In this document: positions 24,651-31,504 of the stretch, piece after piece
Numbering within the stretch: position 1 is the stretch's first letter
Layout of the letters: each line of letters starts with the position of its first letter
From: Clostridia bacterium
GTDB taxonomy: Bacteria; Bacillota; Clostridia; Christensenellales; Borkfalkiaceae
Assembly: GCA_900768525.1 (NCBI GenBank)
Contig: CAAGDF010000025.1
Location: 1 to 42,174, forward strand
DNA length: 42,174 nt
Reading direction: 5' to 3'
Notes under the pieces: generated by a model
What the model saw: the letters and a program-made list of their open reading frames with translations, nothing else
Database searches by the model: none
What the model was told of the DNA's origin: nothing
Made by a program: the position numbers and the translations under genes

Positions 24651-26219
24651 ATGCATTGGGCAGAAAAACTTGCAAGAGAAATCATCGAAAAGAAACCCGA
24701 TAAAGAAGAATACGTTTGCGCGGCGGGCATAAGTCCGTCGGGCTCGGTACACATCGGAAATTTCCGCGACATCGCAACCAGTTATTACGTTGTCCGCGCG
24801 CTCCGGAAAATGGGCAAAAAAGCCCGACTTTTGTTCTCGTGGGACGAGTTTGACAGATTAAGAAAAGTTCCCTCCAATATTGCGGCGATAACCGAAGGGT
24901 TTGAAAAATATCTCGGAATGCCTTATGCCGAAATACCCGATCCGCACGGCGAGTATTCGTCCTATGCCGAGTATAACGAAAAGGAGTTCGAAAAATCGCT
25001 CGAAGAATTGGATATTCACCCCGATTATCGTTATCAGGCAAAGCAGTACACGGCTAACCGTTATGCCGACGGAATCGTGTTCGCACTCAAAAACAGAAAG
25101 CAGATTTACGATATACTTTTAAAATACAAAACGCAGGAAGAAAACGACGAGGATCGCGAAAAATACGCACCCGTTAACGTATATTGTTCGGCTTGCCATA
25201 AGGATATGACCGAGGTAATCTCCGTATCCGACGACGGCGAACAACTCACTTACCGCTGTAAAGTTTGCGGCAAGGAAGAAACCATAAACGTCCGCGAATA
25301 CGGGCATGTAAAACTCGTGTGGAAAGTCGATTGGCCTATGCGTTGGGGCGTAGAGGGCGTTGACTTCGAGCCGGGCGGAATCGACCACGCCGCGGCAAGC
25401 GGAAGTTACGTGGTTGCGTGCGACGTTGCAAAGAACATTTTCGGAATAGAACCGCCTTTGTTCCAGGGTTACGGCTGGTTGTCCATTTCGGGAATGGGCG
25501 ATATGCACTCGTCCACGGGTAACAACATTACCCCCGCCGAAGTGCTCAAAGTTTACGAACCCGATATGATCAGATGGCTGTTCGCAAAATACGCTCCCGA
25601 AGCAGGCTTTGCGTTCAATTTCGACGACACCATTATTCGCCATTACAGCGAATTCGACAAAGGTCTTGAGGCTTACAAGAAAGGCGAAACCGACGAATAC
25701 AACACCGCAGTTTACGATTATTGTATGTTAAGCGGTAAGGAATCTTACTCCAAAGTTCCGTTCGGCTCGCTCGCGTCCATAGCGACCATAGTCGATTTTA
25801 ACCCGCAAGCCGTTGCCGAAATGATGAAGAAGATCGGCGTTGATTTCGGCAAGCAGGACGAGGCGAGATTGCTCAGAGTTAAAAACTGGATTACGGTTTA
25901 CCAACCGGGCAAAATGTTCAAACTGCTCGACAGCAAAAACGAAGCGTATTTCGCCACGCTCGACGATGACGATAAGGCTGTTATCACCAAACTGCACGAC
26001 TATATCTCGGCTAACGACGTAGACGAAAAGGGCGTTCAGAACTACCTGTACGAAATCATCAACGATCCAGCTTGTACCAAGAAGGAAAACATGGCTCGTC
26101 AGATGAAGGCTTTCAAGGCGTTGTATAACGTGCTCTTCGGTCAGGATAACGGTCCAAGATTGTACCTCTTCCTCTCCGCGGTTGATAAGTCTAAGTATTT
26201 GCCCCTCCTCGCTTTTTAA
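24651..26219 (+). CDS. lysS: Class I lysyl-tRNA synthetase
   Basis: 522 residues of the class I LysRS family (COG1384), the Rossmann-fold enzyme unrelated to the class II LysRS used by most Firmicutes. Evidence is the HIGH-type SGSVHIGNFRD (31-40), the WPMRWGVEGVDFEPGGIDH block, paired CxxC motifs near 176-206 (YCSACHKD, RCKVCGKE) and a C-terminal helical anticodon-binding domain. The KMSKS-type loop reads GMGDMHSSTGN, with Thr289 where archaeal and alphaproteobacterial forms have the second Lys. The pattern GNNITP after it suggests the loop is otherwise intact. The SD GGAGG is nine bases from the ATG. Class I LysRS is scattered in Clostridia; a class II copy elsewhere cannot be excluded. Confidence 0.93.
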   Translation: MHWAEKLAREIIEKKPDKEEYVCAAGISPSGSVHIGNFRDIATSYYVVRALRKMGKKARLLFSWDEFDRLRKVPSNIAAITEGFEKYLGMPYAEIPDPHGEYSSYAEYNEKEFEKSLEELDIHPDYRYQAKQYTANRYADGIVFALKNRKQIYDILLKYKTQEENDEDREKYAPVNVYCSACHKDMTEVISVSDDGEQLTYRCKVCGKEETINVREYGHVKLVWKVDWPMRWGVEGVDFEPGGIDHAAASGSYVVACDVAKNIFGIEPPLFQGYGWLSISGMGDMHSSTGNNITPAEVLKVYEPDMIRWLFAKYAPEAGFAFNFDDTIIRHYSEFDKGLEAYKKGETDEYNTAVYDYCMLSGKESYSKVPFGSLASIATIVDFNPQAVAEMMKKIGVDFGKQDEARLLRVKNWITVYQPGKMFKLLDSKNEAYFATLDDDDKAVITKLHDYISANDVDEKGVQNYLYEIINDPACTKKENMARQMKAFKALYNVLFGQDNGPRLYLFLSAVDKSKYLPLLAF

Positions 26220-26267
26220 GATAACCGATAATAAAAATTAAATAAATCGGGCTATAAGCCCGTTATC

Positions 26268-26312
26268 GAACGTTTTATCGATTGTAAAAATCGACAAAAC
26301 GTTCTTTTTTTT
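26268..26312 (+). terminator. Strong terminator after lysS
   Basis: GAACGTTTTATCGAT pairs with ATCGACAAAACGTTC across a short A-rich loop (one mismatch), followed by eight T. A CTATAAGCCCGTTATCGA motif (26251-26268) runs straight into it. Confidence 0.92.
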
Positions 26313-26349
26313 GCTAAAAACAGCTAAAAGTTTTCCTGCCGAAAGGGTA

Positions 26350-26355
26350 TATAAT
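26350..26355 (+). promoter_or_regulatory. Possible -10 element of spoIIGA
   Basis: A perfect TATAAT ends seven bases before the spoIIGA ATG and no ribosome binding site is present, so the transcript could be leaderless. No good -35 is visible, as is usual for Spo0A-activated promoters. TTTTGTCGAT on the minus strand inside the preceding terminator (26289-26298) is close to a Spo0A box. Confidence 0.35.
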
Positions 26356-26361
26356 CGCGGT

Positions 26362-27192
26362 ATGAAAGTTTACGTTGAGTATGCCGTTATCGACAATTTT
26401 GTCATGGATTACCTGCTTCTTCGTCTTGCGGTGCTCGGTAAGTCCAAAAACAGCAGTATAAAAAAGCGGGTGCTTTCCGCGCTCGTCGGCACGGTGTTTG
26501 CGGTTTATCTTCCGTTGTTCGATCTCGCGTTTGCTGCGGGCATTGCGCTTAAAATTCTTGCCGCCGCGGTAATGGTTTACTTCGTTTGCGAATACTCGTC
26601 ATATAAAGAATACTTTATACGGCTTTTATTATTCTTTTTGTATACCGCGGTATTCGGCGGCATAATATACGGGTTTTGTTCGGTGGCGGGTATATATTAC
26701 GATCCGCTCGGCAACGTTTTCGGCGGCAATGTACCGCTTTCCGTGCTGCTGATCGCGGGTGCGGTTATATTTTTGCTGTGCTATAAAGGGTATTTTGCAA
26801 TATTCCGCCGCCGTCAGGTATTGCCGTTCATAAGGCAATGCGTATTGTTTTCGGACGGACAAAAAATAGATACCGTCGGCTTTATAGACAGCGGAAATTC
26901 CATAATGTCGGGCGACGAATGTGTTTGCGTCGCAAGCAAAAGCCTTGCCGAAAAATTATTTATTTGCGGAGCGGCGGGCGGTGCGAAATGCATGCGTAAA
27001 ATACCGTTCAAAACGGCGGGCGGTTTTGCCGAAATGGAAATTTATTCTTTCGATAAACTTGTAGTCATAAACGGCGAAAACAAAAATATAATATACAAAG
27101 TAAAGATAGGAATACCGGAAAATCCGATCGATTTCGGTGCCGATTATTCGCTTATTTTGCCCGCGGAATTTGCAGGCGAACAGTCAAGGTAG
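26362..27192 (+). CDS. spoIIGA: Sigma-E processing peptidase SpoIIGA
   Basis: A 276-residue membrane aspartic protease that activates pro-sigma-E in the mother cell after SpoIIR signalling from the forespore. The N-terminal half has five hydrophobic segments (starting VEYAVIDNFVMDYLLLRLAVL). The C-terminal half carries the catalytic Asp176 in GFIDSGNSI, matching B. subtilis Asp183 in a retropepsin-like half-site. It lies seven bases upstream of sigE, the conserved arrangement. The chosen ATG begins the conserved MKVYVEYAVIDNF start; an upstream frame to 26311 begins in the terminator. Confidence 0.92.
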   Translation: MKVYVEYAVIDNFVMDYLLLRLAVLGKSKNSSIKKRVLSALVGTVFAVYLPLFDLAFAAGIALKILAAAVMVYFVCEYSSYKEYFIRLLLFFLYTAVFGGIIYGFCSVAGIYYDPLGNVFGGNVPLSVLLIAGAVIFLLCYKGYFAIFRRRQVLPFIRQCVLFSDGQKIDTVGFIDSGNSIMSGDECVCVASKSLAEKLFICGAAGGAKCMRKIPFKTAGGFAEMEIYSFDKLVVINGENKNIIYKVKIGIPENPIDFGADYSLILPAEFAGEQSR

Positions 27193-27199
27193 GTGTGTT

Positions 27200-27925
27200 A
27201 TGAAAAATTATTTAGCTGTAATTGCCGAAAAAATCAAGATTTTCATCATGCGTTTGCGCCTGAAAAGTCAAAATAACGCTTTGCACTATATGAGTAACGG
27301 CGAGGCATTGCCCAAACCGTACACCAAGGAGGAGGAAGAAGAAAAAATCGAGTTATTGCTCGGCGGCGAGCGCAGCGTGCGCGATCAGCTTATCGAGCAT
27401 AACTTGCGGCTCGTGGTGTACATTGCGCGCAAGTTCGATAACACGGGCGTGGAACTCGACGACCTGATTTCGGTCGGCACTATCGGACTCATTAAGGCGA
27501 TCAACACGTTCAACGCAAACAAAAACATCAAACTTGCCACTTACGCCTCGCGCTGTATAGAAAACGAGATACTTATGCACCTTCGCAAAGTGGTAAGAAT
27601 AAAAAGCGAGGTCAGTCTTGACGAGCCTCTGAACGTCGATTTCGAGGGCAACGAACTTTTGCTTTCCGACGTGCTCGGAACCGACAGCGACTGCGTTTTC
27701 ACCACTATAGAAAGTTCGGTAGACGAAGAACTGCTTGCAAAAGCGCTTGCCACTTTGCCCGTGCGTGAAAAGCAGATTATGGCGCTCAGGTTCGGGCTTG
27801 GCGGTTGCCCCGAAAAAACTCAGAAAGAGGTCGCCGATATGCTCGGCATATCTCAGTCCTACATATCTCGCTTAGAAAAAAAGATCGTTTTAAAACTAAG
27901 AAAAGAAATGAATAAAATGATGTAA
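27200..27925 (+). CDS. sigE: Sporulation sigma factor sigma-E (pro-form)
   Basis: 241 residues, the early mother-cell sigma factor. The ~28-residue pro-sequence is amphipathic (VIAEKIKIFIMRLRLK) and leads to LHYMSNGEALPKP, equivalent to the B. subtilis YYIGGSEALPPP cleavage region. Region 2 (LRLVVYIARKFDNTGVELDDLISVGTIGLIKAINTFN), region 3 and region 4 (EKQIMALRFGL, QKEVADMLGISQSYISRLEKK) are intact. sigG, which follows sigE in Bacillus and Clostridium, is absent here and guaB follows instead. From 27926 to 28068 I see no gene. Confidence 0.96.
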   Translation: MKNYLAVIAEKIKIFIMRLRLKSQNNALHYMSNGEALPKPYTKEEEEEKIELLLGGERSVRDQLIEHNLRLVVYIARKFDNTGVELDDLISVGTIGLIKAINTFNANKNIKLATYASRCIENEILMHLRKVVRIKSEVSLDEPLNVDFEGNELLLSDVLGTDSDCVFTTIESSVDEELLAKALATLPVREKQIMALRFGLGGCPEKTQKEVADMLGISQSYISRLEKKIVLKLRKEMNKMM

Positions 27926-28068
27926 TAAGAATTCACGCACGCGTAAAAACGACTGCGCCGAACTCGATTGAACTCATGCTACGCCTACGCCGCCCATATA
28001 GAATTTGCCCGAAAAAGTTTAAAACAAAAAGACCTTCTGGCAAAAAGTGAAAAACGGCAATACGATTG

Positions 28069-28098
28069 TTGACAAAACCGCCCCGCCTTTGTTATAAT
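28069..28098 (+). promoter_or_regulatory. Sigma-A promoter of guaB
   Basis: TTGACA (28069-28074), an 18-bp spacer and TATAAT (28093-28098). The leader is only about 25 nt, so there is no room for a purine riboswitch. Confidence 0.88.
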
Positions 28099-28129
28099 TT
28101 CAAAAATTTTTTAAAAAGGACGCAGCGCG

Positions 28130-29599
28130 ATGGATTATTCAAAAAAGATTGTAGGCGAAGGTTTGACTTTTGACGACGTATTGTTAATACCCATGGAATC
28201 CGACGTTTTGCCGTCGGAGGTGGACTTAAAATGTCATCTGACGAGCGAAATCGAACTTAACGTTCCCATACTTTCGGCGGCTATGGATACCGTAACCGAA
28301 GCCGAAATGGCGATAGCCATAGCTCGTGAGGGCGGTTTAGGGTTCATTCACAAGAATATGTCGGTCGAAGAGCAGGTCGCCTTGGTTGACAAAGTTAAGC
28401 GTAACGAAAGCGGAATGATAAGCGATCCCGTAACGCTCGGTATGCACGCCACCTTGCGTGATGCCGAAAATCTGCTTGCCAAATACAAGATCAGCGGGCT
28501 TCCCGTAGTCGATGAAAAGGGTATATTAAAGGGAATAATCACCAATCGCGATCTCAAATATCTGACCATTGACGACAGTCCCGTCATCAACGTTATGACA
28601 AAGGACAAGCTCGTTACCGCAAAAGTGGGCACTTCGCTTGAAGAGGCAAAGAAAATTCTTTGGCAAAACCGTATCGAAAAGCTGCTCATCGTTGACGACG
28701 ATTTCAAGCTGAAAGGTCTCATTACCAGTAAAGATATAGATAACGCCGTCAATTATCCCAATGCATGCAAAGATGCGCTCGGCAGACTGCGCGTCGGTGC
28801 GGCGGTAGGCGTTGCGGCTAACACGCTCGAACGCGTTGATGCGCTCGTAAACGCCCATGTAGACGTAATTGTTGTCGATTCGGCGCACGGGCACAGCAAA
28901 GGTATTATAGATACCGTGCGTTCTATCCGTGCAAAATATCCCGATCTTCAGATCGTTGCGGGCAATATCGTAACTAAAGAAGCCGCCGAAATGCTTATTT
29001 CGGCAGGTGCAAACGCCGTAAAAGTCGGCATCGGTCCCGGCAGTATCTGCACGACGAGAATAGTTGCGGGCGTAGGCGTTCCGCAAATCACTGCTATTAT
29101 GGAGGTCGCCGAAACGGCGCATAAACTCGGCGCATCGGTCATAGCCGACGGCGGCATAAAATTCAGCGGAGATATAGTTAAAGCAATCGCCGCGGGTGCG
29201 GATTGCGTCATGCTCGGTTCGCTCCTTGCGGGCTGTAAAGAAGCCCCCGGTGAAGAGGTTATTTATCAGGGCAGAAGATTTAAAGTGTACGTCGGTATGG
29301 GCTCGCTTGCCGCAATGGCTCGCGGTTCGTCCGACAGATACTTCCAATCGGGCGTAAAGCAAGCCAAAAAGCTCGTTCCCGAGGGTATAGAGGGCAGAAT
29401 TGCCTACAAGGGCGAACTATCGGACACTATTTATCAACTTTGCGGCGGCGTTCGTTCGGGCATGGGTTACTGCGGTTGCGGTACGTTAGAGGCATTGCGC
29501 CAAAACGGCAGATTCATTCGTATAACAAACGCAGGCTTAAAAGAAAGCCATCCCCACGACGTAGAAATAACCAAGGAAGCGCCAAACTATTCCAAATAA
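28130..29599 (+). CDS. guaB: IMP dehydrogenase
   Basis: 489 residues. It oxidises IMP to XMP with NAD+, the committed step of GMP synthesis. The TIM barrel opens with LTFDDVLLIP and is interrupted by two CBS domains (~95-205, for example ISGLPVVDEKG and IEKLLIVDDD). The catalytic Cys307 lies in GPGSICTTR, and the flap region with MGSLAAM follows. Length and motifs are standard for the bacterial enzyme. SD AAGGA at 28117-28121. It is monocistronic, with its own promoter and terminator. Confidence 0.97.
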   Translation: MDYSKKIVGEGLTFDDVLLIPMESDVLPSEVDLKCHLTSEIELNVPILSAAMDTVTEAEMAIAIAREGGLGFIHKNMSVEEQVALVDKVKRNESGMISDPVTLGMHATLRDAENLLAKYKISGLPVVDEKGILKGIITNRDLKYLTIDDSPVINVMTKDKLVTAKVGTSLEEAKKILWQNRIEKLLIVDDDFKLKGLITSKDIDNAVNYPNACKDALGRLRVGAAVGVAANTLERVDALVNAHVDVIVVDSAHGHSKGIIDTVRSIRAKYPDLQIVAGNIVTKEAAEMLISAGANAVKVGIGPGSICTTRIVAGVGVPQITAIMEVAETAHKLGASVIADGGIKFSGDIVKAIAAGADCVMLGSLLAGCKEAPGEEVIYQGRRFKVYVGMGSLAAMARGSSDRYFQSGVKQAKKLVPEGIEGRIAYKGELSDTIYQLCGGVRSGMGYCGCGTLEALRQNGRFIRITNAGLKESHPHDVEITKEAPNYSK

Positions 29600-29602
29600 T
29601 TT

Positions 29603-29756
29603 TTTTAGGGCTTATATGCGGCGTACAGCTGCGTTACTGCTTCGGGCATAATTATTCGCTTGTCCTCCGTCATCCTTAGCCGCGCCTGCTTGCTCGGCTT
29701 ACGAAGGATCCAGCCGCAAGGCGAACCATTCATAATCAAAATTTTAATATAACAAA
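29603..29756. repeat. Dispersed repeats downstream of guaB
   Basis: TTAGGGCTTATATGCGGCG...GCTGCGTTACTGCTTCGGGCA (29607-29649) matches the block just after pcrA at 7821-7865. It is followed by a GTCATCCT...CTTACGAAGGATCCAGCCG element (29664-29723). No gene. Confidence 0.7.
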
Positions 29757-29787
29757 CAAAGCCTTTTCCTAACCGAAAAGGCTTTTG
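29757..29787. terminator. Bidirectional terminator
   Basis: AAAGCCTTTTC and GAAAAGGCTTT form a perfect stem with A and T runs on both sides, serving guaB (plus) and the SLOG-like gene (minus), whose stop is only a few bases away. Confidence 0.85.
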
Positions 29788-29790
29788 CTT

Positions 29791-30252
29791 TTAATATAAT
29801 TCATAACTACCTTTGAATATATTAGTGTATTTTTTATTGTGCATGTCGGCGTATAGCAATGAGTTATATGCTCCGCCGTAATGCGTATTCACATAAGCAA
29901 TTATATAGTCCGATTTATTTATTATCCACTCGTTTCGTCTGGAAATAGCGAACTTTAAAGGAACATTTTCTAATGGCGGGTAAATTATTCCGTCGTATTC
30001 CTTTTCAAAATATTCTTTACGAATGTCAAGCCATTTGTTGATATATGGCGTTATAAAATATATTTTAGTATTATTATTCTCTTCTTTATACTTCTTTGCG
30101 CATTTTTTTGCAAACTCATCAAAATTTCCATACCCGCCTAAATAAAACTCGACAGGCTTGCCTGCCGCTTCTTGTTTTATAATTTTCAATACTATTGTTT
30201 CATCTTCTTTGTTTGAAATATATTTTGAATGTCCGAAAAAAGAGATAATCAT
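29791..30252 (-). CDS. SLOG-like Rossmann nucleotide-binding protein
   Basis: 153 residues. The opening MIISFFGHSKY and central YLGGYGNFDEFAKKCAKKY, with KIYFITPYI and a late VNTHYGGAYNSLLYAD, fit the SLOG/DUF1273-type Rossmann fold with its Gly-rich nucleotide-binding loop. SLOG proteins bind nucleotides or nucleotide-derived ligands and occur in stress and phage-defence contexts; no effector domain is fused here. There is no visible ribosome binding site; the start is fixed by the conserved first strand and an in-frame stop 36 bases upstream. The gene is AT-rich like its neighbours to 31034 and unlike guaB or glyS, suggesting acquisition. A promoter at 30383-30355 (minus) with a dyad in its spacer drives it, beside a divergent XRE gene. 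Function beyond ligand binding is unknown. Confidence 0.65.
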   Translation of the reverse strand: MIISFFGHSKYISNKEDETIVLKIIKQEAAGKPVEFYLGGYGNFDEFAKKCAKKYKEENNNTKIYFITPYINKWLDIRKEYFEKEYDGIIYPPLENVPLKFAISRRNEWIINKSDYIIAYVNTHYGGAYNSLLYADMHNKKYTNIFKGSYELY

Positions 30253-30354
30253 AATTATAACGTTTGTTATGCAAAAAAGTGTATTTTAAATTGGTACGCA
30301 AAATCAAAAGTTGCTTATAGACCGAGTTTTTTCTCTGATTTAAAATGTGTCAAT

Positions 30355-30398
30355 ATTTTACTAGATAAAATATCTAGTGTCAAGATATTTTATCTAGT
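30355..30398. promoter_or_regulatory. Two-site operator overlapping the promoter of the SLOG-like gene
   Basis: On the minus strand TTGACA (30383-30378), a 17-bp spacer and TAAAAT (30360-30355) form a consensus promoter toward the SLOG-like gene. The spacer and its edges are the dyad ACTAGATA-AAA-TATCTAGT (30360-30378). A second, imperfect copy lies at 30380-30398, and the two together make a perfect 16-bp inverted repeat with a 7-nt centre. The site centres are 20 bp apart, about two helical turns. A weaker plus-strand promoter (TTTAAA 30339, TAGATA 30362) would also be covered. This is the layout of an autoregulating XRE repressor. Confidence 0.78.
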
Positions 30399-30408
30399 TT
30401 TGCATAAA

Positions 30409-30618
30409 ATGTATATAGATATGGATAGTGTTTTTTGCAACAACTTAAAATCAATACGGAAAAGTTCGGGATATACGCAAAAAGAAGTAGCCGAAAAATT
30501 AGGCGTAGTCGAAAGTTGCTATGCTAATTGGGAGCAGGGTAGAACCGAACCAAATATTGATACGCTAAGAAAACTTTGCGTTATTTTCGACGTGGATATA
30601 AGTGATCTTATATATTAA
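30409..30618 (+). CDS. XRE-family helix-turn-helix regulator (probable repressor of the SLOG-like gene)
   Basis: 69 residues, nearly all one Cro/C1-type HTH: LKSIRKSSGYTQKEVAEKLGVVESCYANWEQGRTEPNIDTLRKLCVIFDVDISDL. ATG 30409 or 30421 gives the full domain; the frame is open back to 30229, but that part crosses the operator and looks non-coding. The gene starts 11 bp after the second operator site and is divergent from the SLOG-like gene, so I infer that it binds the dyads and represses both. No antitoxin or protease domain is attached. Confidence 0.8.
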   Translation: MYIDMDSVFCNNLKSIRKSSGYTQKEVAEKLGVVESCYANWEQGRTEPNIDTLRKLCVIFDVDISDLIY

Positions 30619-30664
30619 CTTATTTTCGGTCACTCTGAGACGCGCTTACTTATGGAGTTAAAAT

Positions 30665-30907
30665 ATGACGGTAATCGATGCTGTGGCAAAAAGGGTAGAG
30701 GATTTACTTAAAGAAAAGAATATGACGCAGTATCGTTTAGAGCAGAATTCAGGCATACAACACGGACATATGCAATGGATAATGAGTGGTAAAAGCAAAA
30801 CCGTTACGCTATCTACCGTAATTATGCTTGCAAACGGTTTCGGAATGACGGTAATCGAATTCTTATACGATGATATGTTCAAGTATGAAAATCTCGAGGT
30901 TGAATAA
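30665..30907 (+). CDS. Second small XRE-family HTH protein
   Basis: 80 residues with HTH pattern VEDLLKEKNMTQYRLEQNSGIQHGHMQWIMSGKSKTVTLSTVIMLANGFGMTVIEFL, resembling Cro/C1 regulators of Firmicute mobile or accessory regions. It starts 46 bp after the first XRE gene, with GGAG seven bases before the ATG. It may be co-transcribed with the first, or relocated by the flanking repeats. No operator of its own is evident. Confidence 0.8.
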   Translation: MTVIDAVAKRVEDLLKEKNMTQYRLEQNSGIQHGHMQWIMSGKSKTVTLSTVIMLANGFGMTVIEFLYDDMFKYENLEVE

Positions 30908-30918
30908 TTTTTTAAACA

Positions 30919-31027
30919 CCGCAAATTACCTCAACAAAATGCCGCAAATCATCGCAACAAAATGCCACAAATTACCTCAACAAAACACCGCAAATCATCG
31001 CAACAAAATGCCACAAATTACCTCAAC
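30919..31027. repeat. 23-bp tandem repeat, 4.7 copies
   Basis: Units start at 30919, 30942, 30965, 30988 and 31011 (the last partial). Two variants, CCGCAAATCATCGCAACAAAATG-like and CCACAAATTACCTCAACAAAA-like, alternate for most of the array, giving a 46-bp higher-order period. There are no spacers, so it is not CRISPR. It begins shortly after the second XRE gene. Confidence 0.85.
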
Positions 31028-31055
31028 GCTCTTGATTTATAACCACATTGACTCA

Positions 31056-31312
31056 TTCCCGTCATCCTGAGACGCACTTGCTTGCTCGGCTTACGAAGGA
31101 TCCAGCCGCAAGGCGCATTTTTGCGGCATATTCTCGGGCACATTGCTACGTTAACTGCCGTCGCTTAAATACCACGATGAACATCAAGGTCTATCGTGTC
31201 CGTCCAACTCGGTGAGTCTGGTATACCGCAAAAAATATTATAGTTTTTGCAAAATCAAATTACGAGCCTTCTTCTGTCGAGGTGGCACGAAGTGCCGGAT
31301 GAGGATAAATAG
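31056..31312. repeat. Cluster of three dispersed repeat families
   Basis: In order: the GTCATCCTGAG...GAAGGATCCAGCCG element (31056-31115); the stem-loop family, with CACGAT/ATCGTG arms at 31173-31198 and CATTGCTACGTTAACTGCC before it; and a truncated AGCCTTC element whose hairpin is GGCAC-gaa-GTGCC (31292-31304), followed by GGATGAGGATA. There is no gene between 30908 and 31504. Confidence 0.7.
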
Positions 31313-31336
31313 CGGCTTGCCGTAAAATTAAGAAAT

Positions 31337-31361
31337 CCGTCTATAGGTCGATTATCGCACG
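31337..31361 (+). repeat. Short CTATAAGTCGATTATCG-type motif (one of seven)
   Basis: Copies at 8277, 12279, 12964, 17678 (minus), 26251, 31341 and 31457 (minus) share CTATARGTCGATTATCG, sometimes with CCG changes. All lie in gene-end or intergenic DNA, often just after a stop codon or before a terminator. The last two flank the glyS terminator region in opposite orientation. The function is unknown. Confidence 0.6.
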
Positions 31362-31387
31362 TTTAATTAAAATTTTATAACAATAAA

Positions 31388-31427
31388 CAAAAAAGGCTTC
31401 CCGAGTGAAACGGAAAGCCTTTTTGCA
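31388..31427. terminator. Bidirectional terminator-like hairpin
   Basis: AAAAAAGGCTT-CCG and CGG-AAGCCTTTTT form a stem around a short loop, with A and T runs on both sides. Confidence 0.75.
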
Positions 31428-31470
31428 TGCGAAATAAGCGATAACGGACTTATAGGCGCATTTTTGCAAT

Positions 31471-31497
31471 AAAAAAGGGCGATATTTGATCGCCCTT
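31471..31497 (-). terminator. Terminator of glyS
   Basis: Read on the minus strand, AAGGGCGAT pairs with ATCGCCC and is followed by six T, eight bases after the glyS stop. Confidence 0.88.
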
Positions 31498-31504
31498 AAA
31501 TATT

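Noticed and set aside
30229..30408. 60-codon N-terminal extension of the first XRE protein
   Set aside because: It crosses the operator and the promoter region and overlaps the start of the divergent gene; it has no domain and no ribosome binding site.
30409..30907. Toxin-antitoxin pair
   Set aside because: Both small proteins are plain HTH regulators; no toxin fold is seen.
30919..31027. CRISPR array
   Set aside because: Repeats are head to tail with no unique spacers and there are no cas genes.
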